A stretch of DNA of 52,042 bases from the NCBI RefSeq assembly GCF_000337515.1, contig NZ_AOIQ01000017.1, positions 225,628 through 277,669 of the forward strand. The letters run 5' to 3'. This DNA is from Halovivax asiaticus JCM 14624. Its GTDB lineage: Archaea; Halobacteriota; Halobacteria; Halobacteriales; Natrialbaceae. Below are positions 1 through 9,047 of the stretch, piece after piece; the stretch's first letter is position 1, and every line of letters begins with the position of its first letter. Position numbers and translations under genes: made by a program. A model generated the notes under the pieces. It ran no database searches. It saw only the letters and a program-made list of their open reading frames with translations, and was not told where the DNA came from.

Positions 1-610
1 CTACATCGAAGACCGACTCGCGAAACAGTCCGTCCGTCTCGCCCATCACGTTCGCCTTATGGACGACGGTGAACGAGTCGGCCGCGGCGTCTGCGAGGTA
101 GCGACAGGCGAACTCGGCGAGCCGTTCCGACGCGGCGCGGGTGGTGAGTCGCGTTCCTGTCGCGACGTGATCACTCAGGCGGTGTTCCAGGCCGGTGTAG
201 ACGCCCTCGGTGTTCTCGCGGAGGAAGACGAGGTCCGTCTCGGGCCGGAGGGCGTCGACCCCCGGATACGCCCGCGCCGGCCGGAGGTTGACGAACGAGT
301 CGACGGCACGCCGAAGCGGGAGGATCACGTCCGCGGCACTTTCGCCCGCAGCGCCGAACAGGGTCGCCTCGGCCGTTTCGACGGCCGCACGGCTCTCCGC
401 GGGCAGCGGCGTTCCCCGCTCGCTCGCGACGTGGTCGCCCGCCTCGTACGTCACGAGGTCGAACCCGATATCGAGGGATTCGAGGACGTCGACCGCGGCC
501 GGCACGACTTCCTGGCCGATGCCGTCGCCCGGGATCACGACGATCGTCTCGTCGTCGGTTCCACCGTTCCTGTCGGAGACGTCCCCGCCGGCGCGCGCTG
601 CATCACTCAT
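1..610 (-). CDS. leuB: 3-isopropylmalate dehydrogenase, partial (C-terminus beyond window)
   Basis: This enzyme oxidatively decarboxylates 3-isopropylmalate to 2-ketoisocaproate with NAD, the third step of leucine synthesis. About 203 N-terminal residues are visible; the rest lies before base 1. Seen directly: the N-terminal PGDGIG motif after a short acidic lead, the substrate-binding segment [23 protein letters not shown], and [16 protein letters not shown], which carries the active-site lysine of the isocitrate/isopropylmalate dehydrogenase family. The ATG at 610 overlaps the leuD stop as ATGA, so translation is probably coupled. It is the last visible gene of the ilv-leu unit. Family identity is very secure; the choice of isopropylmalate over isocitrate rests on the leuCD context. 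Confidence 0.96.
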   Translation of the reverse strand, partial: MSDAARAGGDVSDRNGGTDDETIVVIPGDGIGQEVVPAAVDVLESLDIGFDLVTYEAGDHVASERGTPLPAESRAAVETAEATLFGAAGESAADVILPLRRAVDSFVNLRPARAYPGVDALRPETDLVFLRENTEGVYTGLEHRLSDHVATGTRLTTRAASERLAEFACRYLADAAADSFTVVHKANVMGETDGLFRESVFDV

Positions 611-1272
611 CGCTCCTCACCCCCGGCGTCGTCAACTGTCCGACCGACGCCGTCGCCGGCCTCGAGGTCGACGTAGGGGAGCGATTCGGCCGTCTCGTGA
701 ACGGTTTCGGGATGCTGGCGCATCAGCGCCGTCGTGTCCCAGTTGCCGTCGACGAGCGCCCGCCGCTGGGCCTCGTCCACCGTGACGTCGAGGACCGTCT
801 CACCGTAAATGACGGCTTCGTCCGCGACGGAGACCGTGACCGGGTCGTCGGGGTTGTTCTCGATCCAGTCCTGCAGCGCCGTGACCGCCTCGTGATCGGC
901 CGTCACGGTCGGGATGCCCAGCCCGAGGCAGTTGCCCGCGAAGATCTCGGCGAAGCTCTCGCCGACGATGGCGTCGATCCCCCAGCGCATGAGTGCCTGC
1001 GGGGCGTGCTCGCGCGAGGAGCCACAGCCGAAGTTGCTGTTGACCACGAGGATCGACGCGCCGGTGAAGCGATCGTCGTTGAACGGGTGCTCGAGGGGGT
1101 CGTCGTTCTCGTCGTATCGCTGGTCGAAGAAGGCGAACTGGCCGAGGCCCTCGAAGGTGATCGCCTTCAGGAAGCGCGCCGGCAGGATCTGATCCGTGTC
1201 GATCTCGTTGCCGCGGATCGGGACGCCGGTGCCGTGAACGCGCTCGACCGGCTCAGGACCAGTGTCGTTCAT
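607..1272 (-). CDS. leuD: 3-isopropylmalate dehydratase small subunit
   Basis: Small swivelling subunit of isopropylmalate isomerase, which works with LeuC in the second step of leucine synthesis. The 221-residue protein shows the typical start [16 protein letters not shown], the central [15 protein letters not shown] motif and [10 protein letters not shown], all hallmarks of LeuD/aconitase swivel domains. The open frame extends further upstream, but the ATG at 1272 overlaps the leuC stop by four bases (ATGA) and starts just before the conserved region, so I chose it. The stop overlaps the leuB start in the same way. A short acidic tail follows the conserved fold. Confidence 0.96.
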   Translation of the reverse strand: MNDTGPEPVERVHGTGVPIRGNEIDTDQILPARFLKAITFEGLGQFAFFDQRYDENDDPLEHPFNDDRFTGASILVVNSNFGCGSSREHAPQALMRWGIDAIVGESFAEIFAGNCLGLGIPTVTADHEAVTALQDWIENNPDDPVTVSVADEAVIYGETVLDVTVDEAQRRALVDGNWDTTALMRQHPETVHETAESLPYVDLEAGDGVGRTVDDAGGEER

Positions 1273-2687
1273 ACAGCGCCCTCCGGAAGCGTTCGGACGT
1301 CCGTGACCGCGCCGGTCACGGCCGCCGCGGCGACCATCTGCGGGCTCATCAGGACGGTTCGGCCGTCCGGACTGCCCTGGCGGCCGACGAAGTTGCGATT
1401 CGACGAGGAGGCACAGACTTCGTCGCCCTCGAGCTGATCGTCGTTCATCCCTAGACACATCGAACAGCCGGCGCCGCGCCAGTCGAAGCCGGCCTCACGG
1501 AAGACCTCGTCGAGGGCTTCGCGTTCGGCGGCGGCCTTGACTCGCTGGCTGCCGGGGACGACCATCGCGCGGACGTCCGGGTGTACCTCGCGGCCCGACA
1601 CGACGTCGGCCGCGGCCCGCAGGTCGGCCAGGCGCGCGTTCGTACAGGAGCCGAGGAAGGCGACGTCGATCTCGTACCCGGCCATCGTCTCGCCGGGCGT
1701 GACGTCCATGTGGTTCTGGGCCTCGCGGGCGACGTCCTGTTCGTCTTCGGGCAATTCGGCCGGGTCGGGGATCGGCTCGGCGATGCCGACGCCCTGTCCC
1801 GGGGTCGTTCCCCAGGTGACCATCGGGTCGAGCGCCGAGGCGTCGAGCTGGACGACATCGTCGTACGTCGCGTCGGGATCGGAACGGATCGACTCCCAGT
1901 AGGGCTTCAACGACTCGAGTCGGTCCGGATCGTCCGTGAATTCGGGGGTTTTCGCCAGCCACTCGTCGGTGGTCTCGTCCGGGTTGACGTAGCCCGCGCG
2001 GGCGCCGCCTTCGATCGACATGTTGCAGAGGGTCATTCGCCCTTCCATGCCCATCGACTCGACGGCGTCGCCTGCGTACTCGTAGACGTAGCCGACGCCG
2101 CCGTCGGTTCCCAGCTCGCGGATGATCGCCAGGATGGCGTCCTTGGCGGTGACGCCCGGGTTGAGGGTGCCCGTGAGCTCGATCTTGCGCACCCGCTGTT
2201 TCTCCATGGCGACGCAACCGGTCGCGAGCACGTCTCGAATCTGCGAGGTGCCGATGCCGAAGGCGAGCGCCCCGAACGCGCCGTGGGTTGCCGTGTGGGA
2301 GTCGCCGCAGACGACGGTCGTTCCGGGCTGGGTCAGCCCCTGTTCCGGGCCGACGACGTGGACGATGCCCTGTCGCCCCGTCTCCGGGCTCGAAAACTCG
2401 ATCCCGGCGGCGGCGACGTTCGACTCTAGCGCCTGCATCATCTCCTCGGCCGCCTCGTCCGCGAACGGTCGCGACTGGTCGGCCGTCGGGACGATGTGAT
2501 CGACCGTGGCGTACGTGAGCGAGGGGTAGGCCACGTCGTAGCCGCGCTCGTCTAGCATCCCGAACGCCTGGGGGCTCGTGACCTCGTGGACCAGGTGCAG
2601 GCCCACGAACAGCTGGTCCTGCCCGGTCGGCAGGGTCCGCACCCGGTGGGCGTCCCAGACCGCGTCGTAGAGCGTTCCCTCGCTCAT
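1269..2687 (-). CDS. leuC: 3-isopropylmalate dehydratase large subunit
   Basis: Iron-sulfur subunit of isopropylmalate isomerase (472 residues), partner of LeuD. Visible aconitase-family signatures: VVCGDSHTATHGAFGALAFG near residue 130, the cluster cysteine segment FLGSCTNARLADLRAAA, and GAGCSMCLGMN, which supplies the other two cysteines of the [4Fe-4S] cluster. The length is normal for the archaeal/bacterial LeuC type. The ATG at 2687 overlaps the stop of the upstream orf177 as ATGA, and the gene's own stop overlaps the leuD start, so the whole unit appears translationally coupled. Confidence 0.97.
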   Translation of the reverse strand: MSEGTLYDAVWDAHRVRTLPTGQDQLFVGLHLVHEVTSPQAFGMLDERGYDVAYPSLTYATVDHIVPTADQSRPFADEAAEEMMQALESNVAAAGIEFSSPETGRQGIVHVVGPEQGLTQPGTTVVCGDSHTATHGAFGALAFGIGTSQIRDVLATGCVAMEKQRVRKIELTGTLNPGVTAKDAILAIIRELGTDGGVGYVYEYAGDAVESMGMEGRMTLCNMSIEGGARAGYVNPDETTDEWLAKTPEFTDDPDRLESLKPYWESIRSDPDATYDDVVQLDASALDPMVTWGTTPGQGVGIAEPIPDPAELPEDEQDVAREAQNHMDVTPGETMAGYEIDVAFLGSCTNARLADLRAAADVVSGREVHPDVRAMVVPGSQRVKAAAEREALDEVFREAGFDWRGAGCSMCLGMNDDQLEGDEVCASSSNRNFVGRQGSPDGRTVLMSPQMVAAAAVTGAVTDVRTLPEGAV

Positions 2688-3213
2688 TTCGACCGATCGG
2701 TGGTTTCGCTGCCACGGCCGAAGGTCCGCACGTGGCCGTCGACCGGTGACGTGTGGTCTCTGTCCTTTACTCGTCGTCGGGGAGCGTCATCGTCGGTCGC
2801 GGCTGCCTCCGACGTGTCGCCGTCCGCTTCGTCGTTCGGCCGTCGGCCACCGTCCGTTTGCGCCGAGCGCCCCTCGTGGTAGCGATCGAACGTTCGTTCC
2901 GGGCCCTCGACCGGCGAGGTGTGGTCCCTGTCTTTCACGCGTCGGGGGCGCCTTCCGTCGGTGGTTCCATCCGCCCTCGACGCGGTATCCGGTCGGGTAT
3001 CGGCATCGGTCGTGTCTGCGTGTTCGTCTCGGTGCGATCGCGTTCGGCTGGGTTCGGTGTCGTGTTCGGTCATGCTGTCGGTTGGGTGTGCTGGATTCGG
3101 TTCGGAACCGGTCGGTGCGTCGTCGGTGCTCGTCGGGTCCGGTCTGTTCGGTGATCGATCGGCCCCATCAGCTCCGGCGGTGGACTCGACGTGAGCCGGG
3201 CGCTGATTGTCGT

Positions 3214-3217
<4 letters not shown>
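2684..3217 (-). CDS. 177-residue disordered protein with a duplicated DRDHTSPV motif (ilvC-leuC spacer gene)
   Basis: I do not recognise a functional family. The protein is almost entirely polar and low in hydrophobics, so probably disordered, and rich in Asp, Arg, Thr and Ser. Its one ordered-looking element is a 21-residue motif present twice, at about residues 92-112 and 148-168, with core [12 protein letters not shown] followed by (E/D)G..RTF.R. The ATG at 3217 overlaps the ilvC stop and the TGA at 2684 overlaps the leuC start, so it is locked between two biosynthetic genes by ATGA junctions. From memory, unannotated ORFs occur at this place in other haloarchaeal ilv-leu clusters, but I cannot verify that here. 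A regulator or scaffold role is only conjecture. Confidence 0.8.
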
Positions 3218-4491
<1,274 letters not shown>

Positions 4492-4495
4492 ACTT

Positions 4496-5320
4496 TCACT
4501 CAGCCGGTGGCTGTCCCTGTTTCTCCGTTCGGTCCCTCCGTTCCGTCGTCGCGGTTCTCGGGCTGTCTCCGCCCGCTTCGGCCGGTCCGTTTCCCTCGCT
4601 TTGTCCCTCACCGCTCGCGGTGCCTCTGCTCGCTTGATCCGAGGCCTCCCGTCGGGCGGTCTCGCAACCCGGGGCGGGCGCTTCGCCAGGCGTCGTCGGC
4701 ACGTCACCGCGGGCGAGCGCGGTCTGGCCCGTGCGGGCGATCTCGACGATGCCGAACTGCCGGTAGGCGTCGATTGCGGCGTCGACTCGCGACTCGTCGC
4801 CGGTGAGTTCGACGGTGATCGTCTGCGGGTCGGCGGCTATCGTCTCGCCGTCGTACATCTCGGTGATCGCGTGGACTCGTTCTGGCTCGTCGCCGCGGAC
4901 CTTGACGAGGACCAGCTCGCGAGAGACGGTCTCCCCCGAAATCTCGCCCGCGGAGATGACGACGGGGAGCTTCCGGAGCTGTTTTTTGAGCTGATCGACG
5001 CCGGGATCGGTCTCCTCGACGACCATCGTGATCCGGGCGTGGCCCGCGACGGTCGTCGGCCCGACGGTCAGGCTCTCGATGTTGAACTGTCGGCGCGAGA
5101 CCAGGCCGGACACCCGCGCGAGCACGCCCGGTTCGTGTTCGACCAGGGCGGAGACGACCGCCCGGCGCCGGTCGTGTTCGGCCTCGACGACCGGGTCGAT
5201 TCGAATCCCGTCCGTGGTTCGGCGCGACTCGGGATGCGGTCGGTCCGACGGAGCCGGACCGGGCAGTCCGTCGTTCCTCCCGTCTGCGTCGCTTCGAGGT
5301 GGGGAACCCTCGCCGCTCAT
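4496..5320 (-). CDS. ilvN: acetolactate synthase small (regulatory) subunit
   Basis: Regulatory subunit that activates IlvB and confers feedback control by branched-chain amino acids. Residues about 52-125 form an ACT domain ([20 protein letters not shown], then [14 protein letters not shown]). A second ACT-like half follows ([20 protein letters not shown] through [14 protein letters not shown], to about residue 197), the usual two-part IlvN plan. At 274 residues it is longer than typical because of about 45 disordered N-terminal residues and a roughly 70-residue Gly/Ser/Arg/Glu-rich tail. The ATG at 5320 overlaps the ilvB TGA (ATGA); ilvC begins five bases after the stop. Identity is firm, and the tails are the odd feature. 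Confidence 0.95.
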   Translation of the reverse strand: MSGEGSPPRSDADGRNDGLPGPAPSDRPHPESRRTTDGIRIDPVVEAEHDRRRAVVSALVEHEPGVLARVSGLVSRRQFNIESLTVGPTTVAGHARITMVVEETDPGVDQLKKQLRKLPVVISAGEISGETVSRELVLVKVRGDEPERVHAITEMYDGETIAADPQTITVELTGDESRVDAAIDAYRQFGIVEIARTGQTALARGDVPTTPGEAPAPGCETARREASDQASRGTASGEGQSEGNGPAEAGGDSPRTATTERRDRTEKQGQPPAE

Positions 5321-7203
5321 AGGTGCTCCTCCGTGAGCGCGAATTGGCCGTTCGCGCCGCCGCTCGGTACCATGGGCAGGACGTTTTCCTCCGGGTCGAT
5401 GTGGCAATCGATCACGGCGGGGCCGTCGTAGTCGAGCGCCGATTCGACGGTATCGGCCACCTCGGCTGGATCGACGATGCGGAAACCGCGTGCTCCGAAG
5501 GCCTCGGCGAGCGTATCGAATGCGGGAACCCAGTCGTACTCCGAGGCCATCCGCCGTCCCTCGAAGAAGGCGTCCTGCCACTGGCGAACCATGCCGATGT
5601 GCTCGTTGTTGAGCACCGCGACCGTGACGTCCAGTTTCTCGCGCACCGCGACGGACAGCTCCTGCATCGTCATGAGGAACGAGCCGTCGCCCTCGAAACA
5701 GACGACGTCGCGGTCAGTCTCGCCCGCCTCGTCCGCGGCAAGTCGCGCCCCGATAGCTGCCGGAAGTCCGTAGCCCATCGTCCCGAGTCCGTGCGACGAG
5801 ACCCAGGTGCGCGGCTCGGCGAACGTCCAGAACTGGGCGGCCCACATCTGGTGCTGGCCGACGCCGGTGGTCACGATCGCGTCGTCGGCCGTCGCCGCAT
5901 CGAACGCCTCCACGACGAACTGCGGTTTCAACGGCCCGTCGTCGCTCGTGGCGTAGGTCAGCGGATACGTCTCCGCCCACTCCGCACACTGCGTGCGCCA
6001 CTCGGCAGCTGCCGGCGGCGACTCGACCGCGGCCGACAACTGTTCGATGACGGCGCCCGCGTCGCCGATCAGCGGATAGTCGGCGTGGACGTTCTTGCTG
6101 ATCTCGGCCGGATCGATGTCGACGTGGATCACCTCGGCCTCGGGCGCGAACGTGTCGATCCCCCCGGTCAGGCGGTCGTCGAACCGTGTCCCCACGGCGA
6201 TCAGGCAATCGGTATGCGTGATCGCCATGTTCGCGTAGCCGGTGCCGTGCATGCCGGCGAACGATAGCGACAGGGCGTCGTCCTCCGGGAACGAACCCAG
6301 TCCCGGCATCGTCGTCGTCACCGGAATCCCGTTCGTGCGCGCGAACGCCGTCGCGACATCGCTCGCATCCGCGGCGACGACGCCACCGCCGAACAGGCAC
6401 ACCGGGCGGTCGGCCGACTCGATCGCCCGAGCCGCTGCGTCGACGGCGTCGGGGTCGGCCTGGGATCGTGATTCGTCGCTTCGGGTCGCTTCGCTTTCGG
6501 CTCGTGTCGTCGATGTTCGTCCGGCTCCACGGCCCGATTCAGTCGCTTCATCGAGTGTGACGTCTTTTGGCAAGTCGACCAGCGTCGGACCGTGTCGATC
6601 CGCGCCGGCGCGTGCGTAGGCCTCCTCGACGGTCGAACCGACCGTCGTCGCGTCGGTCGCGAACGCGTTGTACTTCGTGATCGGCCGAGTGACGCCGATC
6701 GTGTCGGTCTCCTGGAACGCGTCGTTGCCGACGAGGTCGGTCGGGACCTGTCCCGTCAGGGCGACCATCGCGTCGGAATCCATGTCTGCGTCGGCGATGC
6801 CGGTGACGAGGTTGGTCGCACCAGGTCCCGAGGTCGCCAGGCAGACGCCCGGTTTCCCTGCGACGAGGCCGTACGCGTCGGCTGCGTGGGCGGCCGCTTG
6901 CTCGTGGGCCATCGTCACGTGCCGGACCGACGACGCTGCGAGTGCGTCGTACACCGGCATGATCGCTCCGCCCTGAATACCGAAGGCCAGCTCGACGCCG
7001 CTCGCTTCGAGTGCGCGGGCGACGGCGTCGGCGCCGGTCGTGGCATCCCCCAATTCGTTCTCGGTGTCGTCAGTTGCGGGTGGGCCCAGTTCGGTAGCTG
7101 TCTCGTCTCCGGTTGTCGTCGCGTCCGGCGACGAGTCGGGTGCTGTGCCTCGATCTGCGGTGTCGTCTGTGTGGTCTCGATACGTCGTCTTCGTGTCGGT
7201 CAT
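5317..7203 (-). CDS. ilvB: acetolactate synthase large (catalytic) subunit
   Basis: Thiamine-diphosphate enzyme that condenses pyruvate with pyruvate or 2-ketobutyrate, the committed step for valine, isoleucine and (via ketoisovalerate) leucine. At 628 residues it is long: an acidic/Thr-rich lead of about 54 residues precedes the PYR domain (ELAFGIQGGAIMPVYDAL). The catalytic glutamate sits in MAHEQAAAHAADAYG (Glu101). The TPP/Mg motif GDGSF...NN is at about 505-533, and FQETDTIGVTRPITK marks the FAD-binding AHAS type. A second low-complexity linker lies near residues 215-250. An in-frame TGA 15 bases upstream fixes the ATG at 7203. Expression probably starts at the TATA box at 7455-7467 and crosses a long leader with a small ORF. 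Confidence 0.96.
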   Translation of the reverse strand: MTDTKTTYRDHTDDTADRGTAPDSSPDATTTGDETATELGPPATDDTENELGDATTGADAVARALEASGVELAFGIQGGAIMPVYDALAASSVRHVTMAHEQAAAHAADAYGLVAGKPGVCLATSGPGATNLVTGIADADMDSDAMVALTGQVPTDLVGNDAFQETDTIGVTRPITKYNAFATDATTVGSTVEEAYARAGADRHGPTLVDLPKDVTLDEATESGRGAGRTSTTRAESEATRSDESRSQADPDAVDAAARAIESADRPVCLFGGGVVAADASDVATAFARTNGIPVTTTMPGLGSFPEDDALSLSFAGMHGTGYANMAITHTDCLIAVGTRFDDRLTGGIDTFAPEAEVIHVDIDPAEISKNVHADYPLIGDAGAVIEQLSAAVESPPAAAEWRTQCAEWAETYPLTYATSDDGPLKPQFVVEAFDAATADDAIVTTGVGQHQMWAAQFWTFAEPRTWVSSHGLGTMGYGLPAAIGARLAADEAGETDRDVVCFEGDGSFLMTMQELSVAVREKLDVTVAVLNNEHIGMVRQWQDAFFEGRRMASEYDWVPAFDTLAEAFGARGFRIVDPAEVADTVESALDYDGPAVIDCHIDPEENVLPMVPSGGANGQFALTEEHL

Positions 7204-7334
7204 GTGGGCATACTGTCAGTCGCTGCTGCAGGACAATTCGAACGCGAGCCTCGTCGGCACTGGTCGGTGAGAGCGAGGTGCCAGACGGCTGGCTGGCGGT
7301 CGACGATACGTCCGGTCGGGGAAGAGAGGGGTGT

Positions 7335-7354
7335 GTAGGGGACTAGGCCCCTAC
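7335..7354. promoter_or_regulatory. Inverted repeat overlapping the leader-ORF stop (attenuator-like hairpin)
   Basis: A perfect 7-base inverted repeat, GTAGGGG / CCCCTAC, with a 6-base loop. On the minus strand the last codons of the leader ORF (Val-Gly-Ala-stop) run through its 5' arm and loop, so a ribosome there would prevent the hairpin from forming. A weaker pair (GCTCCCG / CGGGAGC at 7386-7392 and 7414-7420) lies further upstream in the same leader. Function is inferred from placement only. Confidence 0.5.
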
Positions 7355-7432
7355 AATAATCGAACCACCGAGAATTGCAGCGACAGCTCCCGTGACCGCA
7401 GCAAAGTCGTGAGCGGGAGCGTTCGGTCGCAC
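7343..7432 (-). CDS. Candidate 29-codon leader peptide or small membrane peptide upstream of ilvB
   Basis: A GTG-started ORF of 29 codons ending in TAG. The C-terminal 19 residues read AAVTGAVAAILGGSIIVGA, a hydrophobic stretch holding seven branched-chain residues (Val, Ile, Leu). Its start lies about 29 bases after the centre of a strong TATA box (7455-7467), as expected for a leaderless haloarchaeal mRNA. Its stop codon falls inside a hairpin, and ilvB begins 139 bases later. The layout resembles a bacterial ilv leader peptide that measures charged Val/Ile/Leu tRNA. The same hydrophobic run could equally be a single-helix membrane peptide. No family is recognised. Confidence 0.5.
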   Translation of the reverse strand: MRPNAPAHDFAAVTGAVAAILGGSIIVGA

Positions 7433-7454
7433 TGTACCCGGTGAGTCGACGGCT

Positions 7455-7467
7455 GATTTTATATATC
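7455..7467 (-). promoter_or_regulatory. TATA box for the ilvB-leu transcript
   Basis: On the minus strand the segment reads AGATATATAAAAT, the clearest TATA element in this GC-rich neighbourhood. A start about 27 bases downstream would fall near 7434, essentially at the GTG of the leader ORF and about 230 bases before ilvB. The 7204-7645 interval otherwise contains only the leader ORF and the two inverted repeats. Confidence 0.65.
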
Positions 7468-7645
7468 TGTCGGCGACTGCAACGATCGCCACAACTCGCC
7501 CTTATGGCCCCCGACAGCCGCGGACTGTCGTCTACCGGGCGCAACGGTCGACGACGGTGCGCCGCGTCGAGCGACCGGCGATATCGCGCCGTCCGCGGAG
7601 CGACCCGCTGGTGATGGGTGGAGCTCACCCGTCTGCGGACGGCCA

Positions 7646-8876
7646 TCAGATGGGTCCCTCGTGAACGCGTGGTCGATCGACGCCCACCTCACGAGCGAAG
7701 CGCTCGACGACGTCCTGTGGGACGTCGCCCTCGGTTGCGCCGTACGATTTGACCCGATCGACCACCTCGCGTACCTGCTCGTCAGTGGGATCGTATCCGG
7801 CCTCTCGCAGGTGCTTGCGGACGCTGTGGGTCCCCGTGTGTTTGCCCAGGACGAACGCGCGTTCGGCGCCGACCATCTCCGGGGTCATCACGCCGGGCTC
7901 GAAGGTCGCCGCGTTCTCGATCACGCCCGCGGCGTGGATGCCGCTCTCGTGGCTGAACGCGTTCTCGCCCACCACCGGCTTGTTCCGGGGGACGTGGACG
8001 TCGCTTCGCTCCTCGACGAGCGAGGAGAGCTCGACGAATCGCGTGGTGTCGATGCCGGTGTCGGTCCCGTAGACCGACTCGATCGCCATCACGACCTCCT
8101 CGGCGGCGGCGTTCCCCGCTCGCTCGCCGATGCCGTTGACCGAGACCTGCGCCTGACTCGCGCCGGCTTCGATGCCGGCGACCGCGTTCGCCGTCGCCAG
8201 GCCGAAGTCGTCGTGACAGTGCACGTCGATCCTCGCGTCGGCGTGGTCGTCGACGAATTCGACGAGGTCGCCCATTCGCGAGGGCGTGCAGACGCCGACG
8301 GTGTCGGGGACGTTGATCCAGTCGGCGCCGGCCGCCGAGGTGGCTGCGACCATTTCGGCCAGGAACGCCGGCTCCGTCCGCGTCGCGTCCATCGGCGAGA
8401 ACATGCACTCGACGCCCGCCTCGGCGACGCGCTCGACCGCTGCGACCGACCGACGTTTGACGTCCTCCCGCGTCGCGTGCATCGAGTCGGCGAGCTGGAC
8501 GTCCGAGGTCGACGCGAATACGTGGACCATATCCACGCCCGCATCGAGTGCCGCCTCGATGTCTTCGTCGACGATTCGCGCGAGGCCGCAGACGGTCGCG
8601 TCACTCGCCTCGGCGATGTCGCGGACCGCCTCGAACTCCGCCCCGGAGTTCACCGGGAACCCCGCCTCGATGACGTGCGTACCCATCTCGTCGAGCATCG
8701 CCGCTATCTCGCGTTTATCGTCGTACGTGAACGAGACGCGTGCCGCTTGCTCACCGTCACGAAGCGTCGTATCGAAAATCTGTACGTCGTCAGCGTTGGC
8801 TGCAGTAGCCGCTTCAGTACCGTCGAAGAACTCGACTCCCCTGCCGGGTGACAGAGGCGCCCTCTGGTGTCGTCAT
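7646..8876 (-). CDS. leuA: 2-isopropylmalate synthase (or citramalate synthase), with an apparent +1 frameshift near the start
   Basis: Condenses acetyl-CoA with 2-ketoisovalerate, the first committed step of leucine synthesis; short archaeal forms can instead make citramalate. Seen: DTTLRDGEQAARVSF with the catalytic Arg-Asp, HCHDDFGLATANAVAG with the metal-binding histidines, NGIGERAGNAA and ENAFSHESGIHAAG. The main frame has no ATG, GTG or TTG upstream of the conserved N-terminus; its first Met at 8698 is inside the domain. The only sensible start is the ATG at 8876, about 31 bases after a TATA box, but it lies one base out of frame. Removing one G from the four-G run at 8838-8841 joins MTTPEGASVTRQ to GVEFFDGTEAAT and yields about 409 residues. 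The alternative is a CTG start at 8854. It lacks the long allosteric domain of bacterial LeuA. Confidence 0.88.
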
Positions 8877-8902
8877 TGCGCCCTGACTGAATGAACGGAT
8901 GG

Positions 8903-8911
8903 CCTTAAATC
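8903..8911 (-). promoter_or_regulatory. TATA box for leuA
   Basis: On the minus strand GATTTAAGG lies about 31 bases before the ATG at 8876, which predicts a start within a few bases of that ATG (leaderless mRNA). This spacing is the main argument that 8876 is the intended leuA start. Confidence 0.6.
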
Positions 8912-9047
8912 TACGGGTCGAACCGAACGTTGCCGGGTCGGTGGCGCTGCAGACCCAGGCCGAGCGAAATTTCGGCGCTGGGCCGGATCGCTGCGGTTCC
9001 CAGCGTAGTGCGGTGATAGACCGGGATCGATGTCTCAGCGCTCGATT

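Noticed and set aside
8814-8876. Twenty-codon ORF before leuA as a leucine leader peptide
   Set aside because: It contains only one leucine, overlaps the conserved LeuA N-terminal sequence in another frame, and is better explained as the true leuA start thrown out of frame by one base.
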